64,000 bases of DNA from Bacteroidales bacterium (GCA_017551725.1 JAFZKY010000057.1:1-64000), one strand, 5' to 3'; shown: positions 23,140-33,645, counted from the first letter of the stretch. Numbers and translations are program-made. The notes: a model not told the origin generated them from the letters alone.

Positions 23140-25623
23140 ATGCTGTTATCTGACTTAAAGACAGGGGAAAAGGGAATGGTGGTGCGTGTGGCGGGCCACG
23201 GCGCTTTCCGCAAGCGTATCATCGAGATGGGCTTCATCAATGGGGTGATGGTCGAGGCTGTGCTCAACGCGCCGCTGAACGACCCCATCAAATACCGGAT
23301 CATGAATTTCGAGGTGTCGCTGCGACGGAGCGATGCGCAGAAGGTGGAGGTGGTCAGCGAGGCGGAGGCCGAGCTCGAGATTGCCCATCACGATGACTAC
23401 AAACCCATCGACGCTCCCGATTGCGATGCCATGCATCACATCGCCGAGCATCGCAGCCGTACCATCAATGTGGCCCTGGTGGGGAATCCTAATTGCGGGA
23501 AAACCAGCATCTTCAATATCGCCGCGCACGCTCACGAGCGGGTGGGCAACTACAGTGGCGTGACCGTGGACGAGAAGGTGGGAACCTTCACCCACGGCGG
23601 CTACACGTTCAATCTGGTGGACCTGCCCGGCACCTACAGCCTCAGTGCCTATTCGCCCGAGGAACTCTATGTGCGCAAGCATATTTTGGAAAAAAATCCG
23701 GATATTATCTTGAACGTGGTGGATGGCAGCAACTTGGAACGCAATCTCTATCTTACCACCCAGCTCATTGACATGGACATCACGATGGTGATGGCACTGA
23801 ATATGTACGACGAACTTCAAAAGAGTGGTGATAATCTGGATATCAATCAGTTGAGTGTGCTGTTGGGTATGCCTATTGTGCCCACCACCGGTCGTAACGG
23901 CGACGGCATCGACCGCCTCTTCGACACGATCATTGAGGTCTTTGAACGTGAAAACGGGTTGTCGTCGGATAAAAGCGATGGTGCAACGCTGTACCGTCAC
24001 ATCCACGTGAACCACGGCACGGAATTGGAACGCCATATCCGTACCTTGCGCACCGAACTTTACGAGCACGGTTTCTCTGACAATCTTTCCACACGTTTCC
24101 TCTCTATCAAGTTGTTGGAAAATGATGCGCAGTTGGAGGACTACGTACGCGAGCACGACCCCGACGGCAGCGTGCTCAAGATGCGCGATGAGATTGCCGG
24201 GGAGTACCAAAGCAGCAGCGGCAGGAGGGTGGTGGAGAAGAAGCCTTCGCACCTGGGCATCGAGGACCAGCCCCAGGACATAGAGAGCGCCATAACGGAT
24301 GCCAAGTACGCCTTCGTGCGCGGCGCGTTGGCCGAATGTTACCATCGCAACGAGAAAAGCACCCTGCACCGCCACACCGACAAGATCGACGCCTTGGTCA
24401 CCCACCGATGGCTGGGCTACCCGATATTCCTCCTTTTCATGTTCGTGACCTTCTACTGCACCTTCGCCATCGGGCAGTATCCGATGGACTGGATCGACAG
24501 TCTTTTCACCTGGCTGGGCGACCTGGTGGGCAGGGCCATGAATCCCGGTCCGCTGCGCAGTCTGTTGGTGGATGGCATCATCACGGGTGTGGGTTCTGTG
24601 ATTGTCTTCCTGCCGAACATATTGATATTGTATCTCTTCATCTCCTTTATGGAAGATAGTGGCTACATGGCCCGCGCCGCCTTCATCATGGACAAGCTGA
24701 TGCACCGCATGGGATTGCACGGCAAGAGTTTCATCCCCATGATCATGGGCTTCGGGTGCAATGTGCCGGCGGTGATGGCCACCCGCACCATCGAGGACCG
24801 CAAGAGCCGTCTGCTCACCATGTTGGTGATTCCGATGATGAGCTGCTCGGCGCGTATTCCGGTCTATGTCATCCTTACGGCCGCCTTTTTCAGCCAATAC
24901 GCGGCGTTTGTGCTCACCGGTCTCTACATGTTGGGCATGTTGATGGCCGTGCTGATGGCCAAGCTCTTCAGCCGTTTCTTTGTGAAAGGGGAGAGTCTGC
25001 CCTTTGTGATGGAATTGCCTCCGTATCGTATGCCTACCGCCAAGGCGGTGCTTCGCCACACGTGGGAGAAGGGCAAGGAGTACTTGAAGAAGATGGGTAC
25101 CATCATCTTGGCGGCCAGCGTGATAGTGTGGGCCTTGGGCTATTTCCCGCATCGTGACGCCGACACCACCGCCCGCGAGCAGATGGAGCACTCCTACCTC
25201 GGGCGTATCGGCAAGACCATCGAGCCGGTGATGCGGCCCTGCGGTTTCGACTGGCGGCAAAGCGTCTCTTTGCTGGCCGGTGTGGCGGCTAAGGAGGTGG
25301 TGGCCAGCACCATGGGCGTGCTCTATGCTTCCTCTGCCGATGAAACTGCGGCGGAAGGTCCCGACATTGACACCGACGAGGGCGAACTGCATATTGCACA
25401 GTTGGTGCAGGGCAACATGACGCCGCTTTCCGCTGCCAGTATGCTGCTGTTCATCCTGTTGTACATGCCTTGCCTCTCCACCATCGTGGCCATCAAAAAC
25501 GAGAGTGGCAAGTGGAAATGGGCGTTGTTTACCGCAATTTACACCATCGGGCTAGCCTGGGTGGTCTCTGCATTGTTTTTCCAAATTGGCAGTTTATACT
25601 CTGACCTATGGTGCAGATGGTGA
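23140..25623 (+). CDS. feoB: FeoA-FeoB fusion, ferrous iron transporter
   Basis: 827 residues. Residues 1-75 are a FeoA SH3-like domain ('MGFINGVMVEAVLNAP'). The FeoB GTPase follows with G1 'GNPNCGKT' (115-122), 'VDLPGTYSLS' (G3) and a helical GDI-like domain. The C-terminal permease carries two Gate motifs ('GYMARAAFIMD', 'GFGCNVPAVMATRT') and 'RIPVYVIL'. It imports Fe(II) across the inner membrane. The FeoA-FeoB fusion is common in Bacteroidota. ATG 23140 is chosen 23 bases after a -7 box; the frame is open to TTG 23131. The small Cys-rich partner starts inside its end. Confidence 0.96.
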   Translation: MLLSDLKTGEKGMVVRVAGHGAFRKRIIEMGFINGVMVEAVLNAPLNDPIKYRIMNFEVSLRRSDAQKVEVVSEAEAELEIAHHDDYKPIDAPDCDAMHHIAEHRSRTINVALVGNPNCGKTSIFNIAAHAHERVGNYSGVTVDEKVGTFTHGGYTFNLVDLPGTYSLSAYSPEELYVRKHILEKNPDIILNVVDGSNLERNLYLTTQLIDMDITMVMALNMYDELQKSGDNLDINQLSVLLGMPIVPTTGRNGDGIDRLFDTIIEVFERENGLSSDKSDGATLYRHIHVNHGTELERHIRTLRTELYEHGFSDNLSTRFLSIKLLENDAQLEDYVREHDPDGSVLKMRDEIAGEYQSSSGRRVVEKKPSHLGIEDQPQDIESAITDAKYAFVRGALAECYHRNEKSTLHRHTDKIDALVTHRWLGYPIFLLFMFVTFYCTFAIGQYPMDWIDSLFTWLGDLVGRAMNPGPLRSLLVDGIITGVGSVIVFLPNILILYLFISFMEDSGYMARAAFIMDKLMHRMGLHGKSFIPMIMGFGCNVPAVMATRTIEDRKSRLLTMLVIPMMSCSARIPVYVILTAAFFSQYAAFVLTGLYMLGMLMAVLMAKLFSRFFVKGESLPFVMELPPYRMPTAKAVLRHTWEKGKEYLKKMGTIILAASVIVWALGYFPHRDADTTAREQMEHSYLGRIGKTIEPVMRPCGFDWRQSVSLLAGVAAKEVVASTMGVLYASSADETAAEGPDIDTDEGELHIAQLVQGNMTPLSAASMLLFILLYMPCLSTIVAIKNESGKWKWALFTAIYTIGLAWVVSALFFQIGSLYSDLWCRW

Positions 25624-25793
25624 TAGTCGTGCTTGTATTGGCGGTGACGCTCTTATTCACGGGGCGTGCCATCGTGCGCACCTTGAAAGGGAAGGGTGAT
25701 TGCGGTTGCGGCTGCGATCACTGTCCGAACCGTCCCTGCCAACTCTCGCGACGCTCCAGTTCGGCCTCAATGGCGTGTACCACGCGGTCGTAG
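25617..25793 (+). CDS. FeoB-associated Cys-rich membrane protein
   Basis: About 58 residues (ATG 25617; another ATG at 25608). One hydrophobic helix (about 2-17) is followed by 'GDCGCGCDHCPNRPC', a Cys cluster typical of the small FeoB-associated proteins that accompany feoB. It overlaps the feoB stop, so it is coupled. Its 3' end overlaps the convergent radical SAM gene by about 76 bases. The role in iron transfer is inferred from context. Confidence 0.75.
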   Translation: MVIVVLVLAVTLLFTGRAIVRTLKGKGDCGCGCDHCPNRPCQLSRRSSSASMACTTRS

Positions 25794-26656
25794 CGGATGC
25801 CGCCCCAGCCGGGCGCGGCCAGGAAGCGTGGGGGCACCTCGGCGGCGAAGCGCTCGATGACGATGTCCGGCGAAAGCCGCTCTACGTAGTCGGCGATGAA
25901 GGGCACGTAAGTGTCGAACGGTAGCGGGAAGAAGTCGTCGGGATGTTGGTGGTATTCCTCTTCCATCGCTGTGCCCTTGATAATCTGCAACTGATGGAAT
26001 TTGATGCTGTGCAGCGGAAGATGGTTGATGAGGGCCAAATCTGCCATCCAATGTTCGGGCCGCTCGCCGGGCAGCCCGAAGATGAGATGTGTGCCCACGG
26101 GGATGTGGTGTTCCGAGGTCTGCTCAATTGCGCGCACCGCGCACGCCACGTCGTGTCCTCGGTTGATGCGCCGCAGGGTCGCGTCGCGACAACTCTCCAT
26201 GCCGATTTCCAACGTCACAAAGATGCGCTTTTGAAGCTCTTGCAAATAGTCCAGCAACGGTGTGTTGATGCAGTCGGGACGGGTGGCGATGACGAGGCCG
26301 CACACGCCAGGGTGCGACAGAGCCTCCTCGTACAAACTCTTCAGGCGGGGAAGCGGGGCGTAGGTGTTGGAAAATGTTTGGAAATAGGCAAAGTAGCCCG
26401 CAGGTTCCGTGCCGGGCCGATGGTGAAAGCGGATGCCTTCGTCCAGTTGCTGGCGGACGCTTTTGTCGGGAACACAATAGGCCGGGTTGAAGGCGTCGTT
26501 GCAGCAATAGGCGCAGCCGCCGCGGCTCACGGTGCCGTCGCGGTTGGGGCAGGTGAATCCCGCATCCAGGGTGAGCTTTTGGATGCGCCCGCCGAACCGT
26601 TGCCTCAGAAAACGGTTGTAGCTGTTGAACCGCCGTTCGTCACCCCACGGATACAT
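25718..26656 (-). CDS. TIGR01212-family radical SAM protein (YhcC-like)
   Basis: 312 residues. The [4Fe-4S] SAM cluster motif is C36-x11-C48-x2-C51 ('TCPNRDGTVSRGGCAYC'), the spacing used by the TIGR01212 group rather than the usual CxxxCxxC. 'RPDCINTPLLDYL', 'VTLEIGMES' and 'HLIFGLPGE' are further radical SAM barrel motifs. The function of the family is not established. The start overlaps the stop of the upstream lipoprotein gene (TGATG), so the two are co-translated. Confidence 0.9.
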   Translation of the reverse strand: MYPWGDERRFNSYNRFLRQRFGGRIQKLTLDAGFTCPNRDGTVSRGGCAYCCNDAFNPAYCVPDKSVRQQLDEGIRFHHRPGTEPAGYFAYFQTFSNTYAPLPRLKSLYEEALSHPGVCGLVIATRPDCINTPLLDYLQELQKRIFVTLEIGMESCRDATLRRINRGHDVACAVRAIEQTSEHHIPVGTHLIFGLPGERPEHWMADLALINHLPLHSIKFHQLQIIKGTAMEEEYHQHPDDFFPLPFDTYVPFIADYVERLSPDIVIERFAAEVPPRFLAAPGWGGIRYDRVVHAIEAELERRESWQGRFGQ

Positions 26657-27171
26657 CAGGAATCCTCCCGGTACAGCAGGTTGTCGCCGAACGGGTCCAG
26701 CGTGTGCAGCGTTTTCTTGTCCGGTTGCACTAAGAACATCAGTTCTTCCGCCTTCCCGCCGTGGAAATATGCCCCGGTGACCATGAAGAGGAGGATGCCG
26801 TCGGCCTTGAGGTCGCCGGACTCCATCAGGTCGTCGAAGTCGTTTTTGGTGCGGTTTATTTCGTTGAGATATAAGGAGATGGCATCCACTTTGGAAATGT
26901 CATCATCGTTCACGGCCTCTTCGTACAGGACTTGGTAGGCATCTGCCATCTGCGCCAGCAGCTCGGAGTTGAGCTTGGCATAGCCCATCTCGGTGACCGT
27001 GTCCACGCAATCCACCCGTAGCGAGTCGTACGCCGTGATGCCGTCGTTTTTGAGATATTCGGCGGCGCACACTTTCATGGCATCTTTGAGTTTTTCCTCT
27101 TCGCTTTTCTTATGACAGCCTGCCAATAGTAAAATGCTGGTGGCCAGTAGGATGGAAAGGATTTTTTGCAT
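26656..27171 (-). CDS. Putative lipoprotein, function unknown
   Basis: 171 residues with a signal peptide and lipobox 'LLAGC' (Cys19), followed by a Lys/Glu-rich stretch and a small mixed domain. No family recognised. It lies 12 bp after the DUF4831 gene and overlaps the radical SAM gene by one base, so the three appear to be co-transcribed. Confidence 0.72.
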   Translation of the reverse strand: MQKILSILLATSILLLAGCHKKSEEEKLKDAMKVCAAEYLKNDGITAYDSLRVDCVDTVTEMGYAKLNSELLAQMADAYQVLYEEAVNDDDISKVDAISLYLNEINRTKNDFDDLMESGDLKADGILLFMVTGAYFHGGKAEELMFLVQPDKKTLHTLDPFGDNLLYREDS

Positions 27172-27183
27172 GGTGCTTTTAAA

Positions 27184-28314
27184 TTAGAAAATGAATCCGA
27201 ATTGTTGGATAGGCTCCTTGTTCTGGCCTGTAGGGAGCGTTTGTATGCGTCCGAACTGGCGCATGTTGAAGATGCCGAAGTCGTGGAGGTTTTTCTGCCC
27301 CTGATGCAGGGAGACCGCCACCGGCATGGCCTTGCGGAAGCGGTAGCCGCTCTTCGTGGCTTTCTTCTCCGGTTTGCTGTCAGTCAGCGCCTGCTCGATC
27401 CCGTCGGTGGGGAAAGTGGGTTTCAGATTGAGGGTGTAGGCGTTGGCGTTGTTGGCAAGATTTTCGGTGGAGAAGCCTTCCGTCTGGCTGCAGGAGAATA
27501 TCGGCAGGGTGGTGGCGCCCTCTTCCGGGATGACGTAGAAGGTGTAGGTCACAATGTCTTCCAGCACCAGGCCGGTGAACAGCGAGAGGTAGTTCTCCTC
27601 CCACTGGCGAAGTTCTTGCAGCATGGCTTCCAGCGTTTCGGCGGGGTAGGGCGTCTCCTGCTCGCCGGAGGCCAGGCTGTACTGGTCTTTCCGGCTCTTG
27701 CTGATGGCATCGGCGGCCTCCTGGGCCTTCTGGCTGTTGGTCTTGGACACGATTTTGGTCCGGTTGGCCGGCACCTGCGTCACGATGCCGTCAATGATTT
27801 TGGTCTCCACAAAGGAATCCTCCATCTCGGAATAGGAGAGGTCGGAGTAGTTCTTGAAGAAGTTGGGGATGGGCTCGGAGTAGGTGAGGTAGGGCTGTAC
27901 CTCCTTCGACAGGGCGCACGTCATCGTCTTTTTCTGGGCGGTCTTGGTGAGCACGGCATCCTTCATCTGCTGGCTGGAGAGTTGCACCAGATAGGCATGG
28001 TTGAAATCCGGCACCTCCACGGGCTCGATGCGCACGTCGTTGACCTTGAAGAAGGTCTTGTTTTCGGAGATGACGTTGGTGAGGCCCAGAAGACTCTGCG
28101 CATATTCGGCGTAGTAGCCCTTGATTTCGCGCACCTTGGTGATATCGACCGTCACCTTGAGGGCGGTGGTGGGCAGCATGTAGCAGAGCGTGTTGCCTTT
28201 GATAGTGGTGCCGCTGTCCAGAGGCAACGGAAGCACGTTCTTCTGGCTATGGGCGGTCATGCAGGCCCACACGGTCAGCAAAACCAAAAATGTGATTTGT
28301 CGGATATTTGTCAT
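27184..28314 (-). CDS. DUF4831-family exported protein
   Basis: 376 residues with a signal peptide (about 1-23, 'MTAHSQ'). The mature part begins with 'CYMLPTTALKVTVDITKVREIKGYYAEYA', typical of DUF4831, a Bacteroidota family of unknown function. A central 'AQEAADAISKSRKDQYSLASGE' segment also fits. Probably periplasmic or outer-membrane associated. It heads a unit with a lipoprotein and the radical SAM protein. Confidence 0.82.
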   Translation of the reverse strand: MTNIRQITFLVLLTVWACMTAHSQKNVLPLPLDSGTTIKGNTLCYMLPTTALKVTVDITKVREIKGYYAEYAQSLLGLTNVISENKTFFKVNDVRIEPVEVPDFNHAYLVQLSSQQMKDAVLTKTAQKKTMTCALSKEVQPYLTYSEPIPNFFKNYSDLSYSEMEDSFVETKIIDGIVTQVPANRTKIVSKTNSQKAQEAADAISKSRKDQYSLASGEQETPYPAETLEAMLQELRQWEENYLSLFTGLVLEDIVTYTFYVIPEEGATTLPIFSCSQTEGFSTENLANNANAYTLNLKPTFPTDGIEQALTDSKPEKKATKSGYRFRKAMPVAVSLHQGQKNLHDFGIFNMRQFGRIQTLPTGQNKEPIQQFGFIF

Positions 28315-28463
28315 GTGCGAATGAAGGTTTGTATGGTTCTTAATGTTATGTTTATAAGGTTTATAAGGTTCGTAATGTTTATAAAGTTGATAAGGTATGG
28401 AAGGATAAAATTTAACTATTAATTATTAACTGTTAATTATTAATTATTAATTGTTAATTGTTA
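28315..28463. repeat. AT-rich spacer with short tandem units and a dispersed 25-mer
   Basis: It contains tandem-like TTTATAAGGT units (28351-28400). GTTCGTAATGTTTATAA (28368-28384) recurs identically at 44145-44161. The 25 bases at 28417-28441 are identical to 11-35. No coding sense. Confidence 0.7.
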
Positions 28464-29153
28464 TCAGTCTCGTCTTCCAACAAGAATGGCAATGTAGTAC
28501 AACAGGGTGGCGAGGGAAGAGAGTGCGGCGATGAGATAGGTGCGGGCGGCCCATTTGAGGGCGTCTTTGGCGTACTCGGTCTCCTTGCCGGTGGTGATAC
28601 CCGTCTCGTCCAGCCAGGCGACAGCCCGTTCGGATGCATTGTATTCCACAGGGAGGGTGATGAGAGAGAAGAGAGTGGTAAGGGCGAACAGTACGATGCC
28701 GATGACGAGCACGGGCGTGCCGATGACGGTGGAGAAGCCAAGCAGTACGATGCCGGCCAGCAGGATCCACTGTGACCATTTGGAACCGAACTGGACCATG
28801 GGCACCATCTTGGAGCGCATGGTGAGCCATTGGTAGGCGGTGGCGTGCTGCACTGCGTGCCCGCACTCGTGGGCGGCCACGGCGGCAGCGGCGATGTCGT
28901 GCCCCCTGTACACGTTCTCACTCAGGTTGACGGTCTTGTCCGCCGGGTTGTAGTGGTCGGTGAGGCGGCCCGGTGTGCTGATGACGCGCACGTCGTAAAT
29001 GCCGTGGTCGTGCAGCATCTTCTCCGCCACCTCACGGCCCGAGAGGCCGCTGGAAAGCCCGATCTTGGAATAGGTTTCAATACGCTTGTTGAGCGTCCGG
29101 CTCACAATCAAGCTGAAAATCATTAAGACGATGAATATGATCCAGTATAGCAT
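28464..29153 (-). CDS. Membrane zinc metallopeptidase (Zn_peptidase_2, YugP-like)
   Basis: 229 residues. An N-terminal helix (1-18) is followed by a cytoplasm- or membrane-facing catalytic segment with 'AHECGH' (HECGH at 95-99, the HExxH zinc site) and two further hydrophobic hairpins (about 125-170, 200-222). 'PVEYNASERAVAWL' supplies the third-ligand region of the family. The substrate is unknown. ATG 29153 begins at the membrane helix; the frame is open to 29177 but a -7 box (29175-29182) overlaps that region. Confidence 0.88.
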   Translation of the reverse strand: MLYWIIFIVLMIFSLIVSRTLNKRIETYSKIGLSSGLSGREVAEKMLHDHGIYDVRVISTPGRLTDHYNPADKTVNLSENVYRGHDIAAAAVAAHECGHAVQHATAYQWLTMRSKMVPMVQFGSKWSQWILLAGIVLLGFSTVIGTPVLVIGIVLFALTTLFSLITLPVEYNASERAVAWLDETGITTGKETEYAKDALKWAARTYLIAALSSLATLLYYIAILVGRRD

Positions 29154-29174
29154 GATATTGATGTTTTTGGGGTG

Positions 29175-29182
29175 CAAAGATA
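29175..29182 (-). promoter_or_regulatory. -7 box TATCTTTG for the zinc peptidase gene
   Basis: TATCTTTG on the minus strand followed by GCAC, 21 bases before ATG 29153. It is divergent to the plus-strand box at 29243. Confidence 0.55.
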
Positions 29183-29242
29183 CGAAAAAAATGGTAACGA
29201 ATTGATGACATTGGCGTTGGTCTCGGTTCCGTAATTTTTTTG

Positions 29243-29250
29243 TACTTTTG
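29243..29250 (+). promoter_or_regulatory. -7 box TACTTTTG for the sigma-54 activator operon
   Basis: TACTTTTG followed by GCAC matches TAnnTTTG, 30 bases before ATG 29281. Confidence 0.5.
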
Positions 29251-29280
29251 CACGCTTTTATTTATAGTATTGCCTTTAGA

Positions 29281-30561
<1,281 letters not shown>

Positions 30562-31077
30562 ATGATGAGGAAGATAGGAATATGGATTCTGGGATGTGCG
30601 ATGGTCGCTTGCCTGACCGTCGGGTGCCGGCTGTCGGTGTCGCTGACCGGCGGCACTATCGACCCGCGGGCCAAGACCGTTGCCATCGCCACCTTCCCCA
30701 ACAACGCCTCCCTCGTGAACCCCACGCTGAGCCAGTTTTTCACCACGGCGTTGAAGGACAAGATCCAGGGACAGACCCCCTTGACCATCGTGAACGGTCA
30801 CGGCGACTACGAGATCGAGGGCGAGATCATCAACTACTCGGTGGCGCCGGTGGCCATCCAGGGCAACGAGACCGCCGCCATGAACCGGCTCACCATCACG
30901 GTGCGGGTGCGCTTCACGAACAAGTTCGACGACAGCCAGAATTTCGACCAGACGTTCTCGCGCTACGCCGACTACTCCAGCAGCCAGAACCTGAGCAGTG
31001 TGGAATCAACGCTCATTTCCGACATCAGCGACGCGCTGACGGACGATATTTTCAACAAAGCATTTGTCAACTGGTAG
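30562..31077 (+). CDS. lptE: LptE-family LPS-assembly lipoprotein
   Basis: 171 residues. Signal peptide with lipobox 'LTVGC' (Cys22), then the LptE fold: 'KTVAIATFPNNA', 'LSQFFTTALKDKI' and 'DYEIEGEIINYSV'. In the cell it would plug the LptD beta-barrel and help deliver lipopolysaccharide to the outer leaflet. The start is immediately after the stop of the sigma-54 regulator gene. Bacteroidota LptE is divergent, so the call rests on these phrases and on context before secG. Confidence 0.85.
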   Translation: MMRKIGIWILGCAMVACLTVGCRLSVSLTGGTIDPRAKTVAIATFPNNASLVNPTLSQFFTTALKDKIQGQTPLTIVNGHGDYEIEGEIINYSVAPVAIQGNETAAMNRLTITVRVRFTNKFDDSQNFDQTFSRYADYSSSQNLSSVESTLISDISDALTDDIFNKAFVNW

Positions 31078-31106
31078 TTATTGACAATAGTTACGAATCT
31101 TATAAT

Positions 31107-31721
31107 ATGGAGAAGATTTATTTTAGCGATTTTGTGGACACGGAAAATGCCGAAAATGCTCTGGAACAGCTGATGGACCTCCAGAAACGGTTCCCGGCGT
31201 CGTCGTTCCTGAACATGTTCCTTTTGAAGCTGCAGCCGAGCCGGGGGCGCTCCCGCTCGCGCCAGCTGCTCACCATCTTCGACAGGGCCCGCTTCCACCA
31301 GTCCCAGCTGCTCGCCGCGCCGGTCATCCTGACCAAGAAAGACAAGCCTGTGATGACGGTGACACCCGGCGTCGCCGATGTGCAGGACGACCTCCAGCCC
31401 GTGTTCGTGAAGCACCATGCCGAACACCATGAGGATCGGCAGGAACTTATTGATCAGCTGATTGCAAAATTTTCAAAGGATGCTCCGAAAATCATCTATT
31501 CGCCCGAAACCCATGATGCGGAAGCCAACTACGGAGAGGCTAGTCTGGAAGAGGACCCGAACATTGTAAGTGAAACATTAGCAAATATTTACGCTGAACA
31601 AGGATGTCTTGAGAAGGCGATACAGATGTTTGAAATTTTAAAGTTGCATTTTCCAGAAAAAAGTTGTTATTTTGCAGCCCGAATAAAAAGTCTGCAAGAA
31701 CAGACTTCTAACGAGGTATAA
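31107..31721 (+). CDS. Conserved-context protein with C-terminal TPR-like helices, function unknown
   Basis: 204 residues, no signal peptide. The N-terminal half has 'ENALEQLMDLQKRFPASSFLNMFLLKL'. The C-terminal end has 'ETLANIYAEQGCLEKAIQMFEILKLHFPEKSCYFAARI', which is a clear TPR-type helix pair. It lies between lptE and secG in what looks like one operon; 29 bp separates it from lptE and 33 bp from secG. Role unknown. Confidence 0.75.
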   Translation: MEKIYFSDFVDTENAENALEQLMDLQKRFPASSFLNMFLLKLQPSRGRSRSRQLLTIFDRARFHQSQLLAAPVILTKKDKPVMTVTPGVADVQDDLQPVFVKHHAEHHEDRQELIDQLIAKFSKDAPKIIYSPETHDAEANYGEASLEEDPNIVSETLANIYAEQGCLEKAIQMFEILKLHFPEKSCYFAARIKSLQEQTSNEV

Positions 31722-31754
31722 TTATTATAGTATAAACATAAAAAAAAGAAACAG

Positions 31755-32051
31755 ATGTTCTCACTTTGTGTAGTATTAATCATTTTGGCTTGTGTCGTTT
31801 TGGCATTTGTAATTCTGATTCAAAATTCCAAGGGCGGCGGTTTGGCCTCCAACTTCGCATCCTCTAACCAGATCATGGGTGTCCGCAAGACGGCGGATGT
31901 TTTGGAGAAGACCACCTGGGGCGTGGCCGCTTTCATCATGGTGCTCTGCTTCGTCTGCGCCTTCCTCTCCAAATCGGAGGTGAATTCCACCCGTATGGGC
32001 AATCAGGTTCAGACTGAACAGACCACTGGCGACAACCAGGCGGAGGAATAA
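31755..32051 (+). CDS. secG: SecG, preprotein translocase subunit
   Basis: 98 residues. Two membrane helices (about 3-22 and 53-73) flank the family loop 'ILIQNSKGGGLASNF', and the C-terminus is Gln/Thr-rich and polar. SecG is part of the SecYEG channel. Short and complete; follows the TPR-like gene and precedes tig with a 91-bp gap. Confidence 0.93.
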   Translation: MFSLCVVLIILACVVLAFVILIQNSKGGGLASNFASSNQIMGVRKTADVLEKTTWGVAAFIMVLCFVCAFLSKSEVNSTRMGNQVQTEQTTGDNQAEE

Positions 32052-32112
32052 TTTTCCTTTTACAGGAAAAGCACAGACATGCAACACCGTCAAGGCGCTG
32101 TATGTCTTTTGT
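32052..32112 (+). terminator. Possible weak terminator or attenuator between secG and tig
   Basis: Two small stems: TTTTCC/GGAAAA (32052-32057 with 32065-32070) and AGACAT/ATGTCT (32075-32080 with 32102-32107), the second followed by TTTTGTTTT. The stems are short, so partial termination at best. Confidence 0.3.
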
Positions 32113-32142
32113 TTTATGAATAATTAAAAAAAACACCAATAG

Positions 32143-33636
32143 ATGACTACGAAGAACGAGGATTCCAAGACAGTCCAAAGAATTGTTACTAAGCACGAAA
32201 ACGTGCCCGGCCAGATCCAGAAGGTCGTATTTGAAATCAAGAAGGATGACTATGAGGCTTCGGTGGAAGCAGCGTTGAAGAAACAGCGCAGAACCGCCCA
32301 GGTGCCCGGCTTCCGCGCCGGCAACGCGCCCATGGGCATGATCCGCAAAATGTACGGCAAAGCCATCCTGGCCCAGGAGATTGACAACCTTGTCAACACC
32401 AACATGGATCTCTTCATGAAGGAGAACGAGGTGAAATATATCTTCGAACCCCTGCCCATCGAGGCGGAATCCTCCGTGGACTTCGACAACGCCGACAACT
32501 TCGTGTTCGCCTACGAGTATGCGCTGGCACCCGACGTGAAGATCGACTATGCCAAACTGCCCAAGGTGGTGGATTTCAAAATCCTGCCCACCGATGAGGA
32601 TCGTCAGGGCTATATCGGCCAGCTCCGCGAGCGTCACGGCAACTACATCACCCCGGAGACCGTGGAAGAGGGCGACAGCTTGTCCGTCAAGTACGCCGAC
32701 GACAAGGACGGCTTCTTCTTCATCCATGACTTGAAAGAGGATGCCCGCAAGAAATTCATCGGCAAGAAGCAAGACGAGTCCGTCATGCTCTCCCTGCGCA
32801 AGGCGTTCGCTCACGAGGCAACCCTCGCCCGCTTCCTCAAACTCAATGATGCCAAGGATCTGGAGGCTGACAACGACTACAAATACAAAGTCACCATCAA
32901 GCATATCGGTCGTATTGTGCCCGCTGAACTCAACGAGGAATTCTTCAAGAAAGCGTTCCCCGACGGTTCTGTCACCAGCGAGGCTGAACTCAACGCCGCC
33001 GCCGACAAGGTGGTCCTCGACCAGTACCAGCCCGAACTCAACCGCCAGTTCATGAACGATGCGATTGAAATGCTGATCGACAATGTGAACGTGGAATTGC
33101 CGGACGAGTTCATCAAGCGTTATATCCTGTTGACCCAGAAGGATATGACCGCCGAGCAACTCGACGAGAAATACAACGACTACAAACGTGCATTCCAATG
33201 GCAGATTCTGGAAGGCCGTCTTGTGGAGGGCGAGAATGTGAACGTGACCATTGAGGATATTAAGGAATATTTCCGTAACTATTACATTAAGAACTACTTC
33301 GGAAACTTCAATGCCGAGGATGTCAAGGATCGTGTGGAGGAACTGGTGAAGCAGACAATGGAGAACAAGGAGTACGTCAAGAGCGTGTACGACCTGCTCT
33401 ATGACGAGAAACTGACCGAGCTGCTCCGTTCCAAGCTGAACATCGACCACAAGGAAGGCGATATCAAGGCGTATGTGGCCATGCTGACCGATCGTCAGAA
33501 GGGCAAGACCGAGGCAAAGGAGACGCCGAAGAAGAAATCGACCAAGAAGGCCGCTGCAGAGGACGCTGCCAAGACGGAAGAAGCTCCCAAGGCAAAGAAG
33601 ACGACGCGCAAGACAACGAAAAAAGAAAACGAATAA
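32143..33636 (+). CDS. tig: Trigger factor, ribosome-associated chaperone
   Basis: 497 residues. An N-terminal ribosome-binding domain ('VPGFRAGNAPMGMIRKMYG', the FRxG-type signature) leads to a PPIase-like middle domain ('VEEGDSLSVKYADD') and a helical chaperone domain ('LPDEFIKRYIL'). The protein is longer than the usual 430-450 residues because of a Lys/Ala/Glu-rich tail (about 445-497). It folds nascent chains and lies just upstream of clpP-clpX, a widely conserved neighbourhood. The tail may be flexible or nucleic-acid binding (inference). Confidence 0.93.
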   Translation: MTTKNEDSKTVQRIVTKHENVPGQIQKVVFEIKKDDYEASVEAALKKQRRTAQVPGFRAGNAPMGMIRKMYGKAILAQEIDNLVNTNMDLFMKENEVKYIFEPLPIEAESSVDFDNADNFVFAYEYALAPDVKIDYAKLPKVVDFKILPTDEDRQGYIGQLRERHGNYITPETVEEGDSLSVKYADDKDGFFFIHDLKEDARKKFIGKKQDESVMLSLRKAFAHEATLARFLKLNDAKDLEADNDYKYKVTIKHIGRIVPAELNEEFFKKAFPDGSVTSEAELNAAADKVVLDQYQPELNRQFMNDAIEMLIDNVNVELPDEFIKRYILLTQKDMTAEQLDEKYNDYKRAFQWQILEGRLVEGENVNVTIEDIKEYFRNYYIKNYFGNFNAEDVKDRVEELVKQTMENKEYVKSVYDLLYDEKLTELLRSKLNIDHKEGDIKAYVAMLTDRQKGKTEAKETPKKKSTKKAAAEDAAKTEEAPKAKKTTRKTTKKENE

Positions 33637-33645
33637 TTCAGAACA

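Noticed and set aside
23155-25392. Long antisense open frame (about 745 codons) opposite feoB
   Set aside because: It mirrors the high-GC codon pattern of a clear FeoB gene, is His/Val/Gly-rich without domains, and is a compositional shadow.
30582-31721. Extended frame across lptE into the following gene
   Set aside because: The first half is an out-of-frame shadow of lptE; the real gene starts at ATG 31107.
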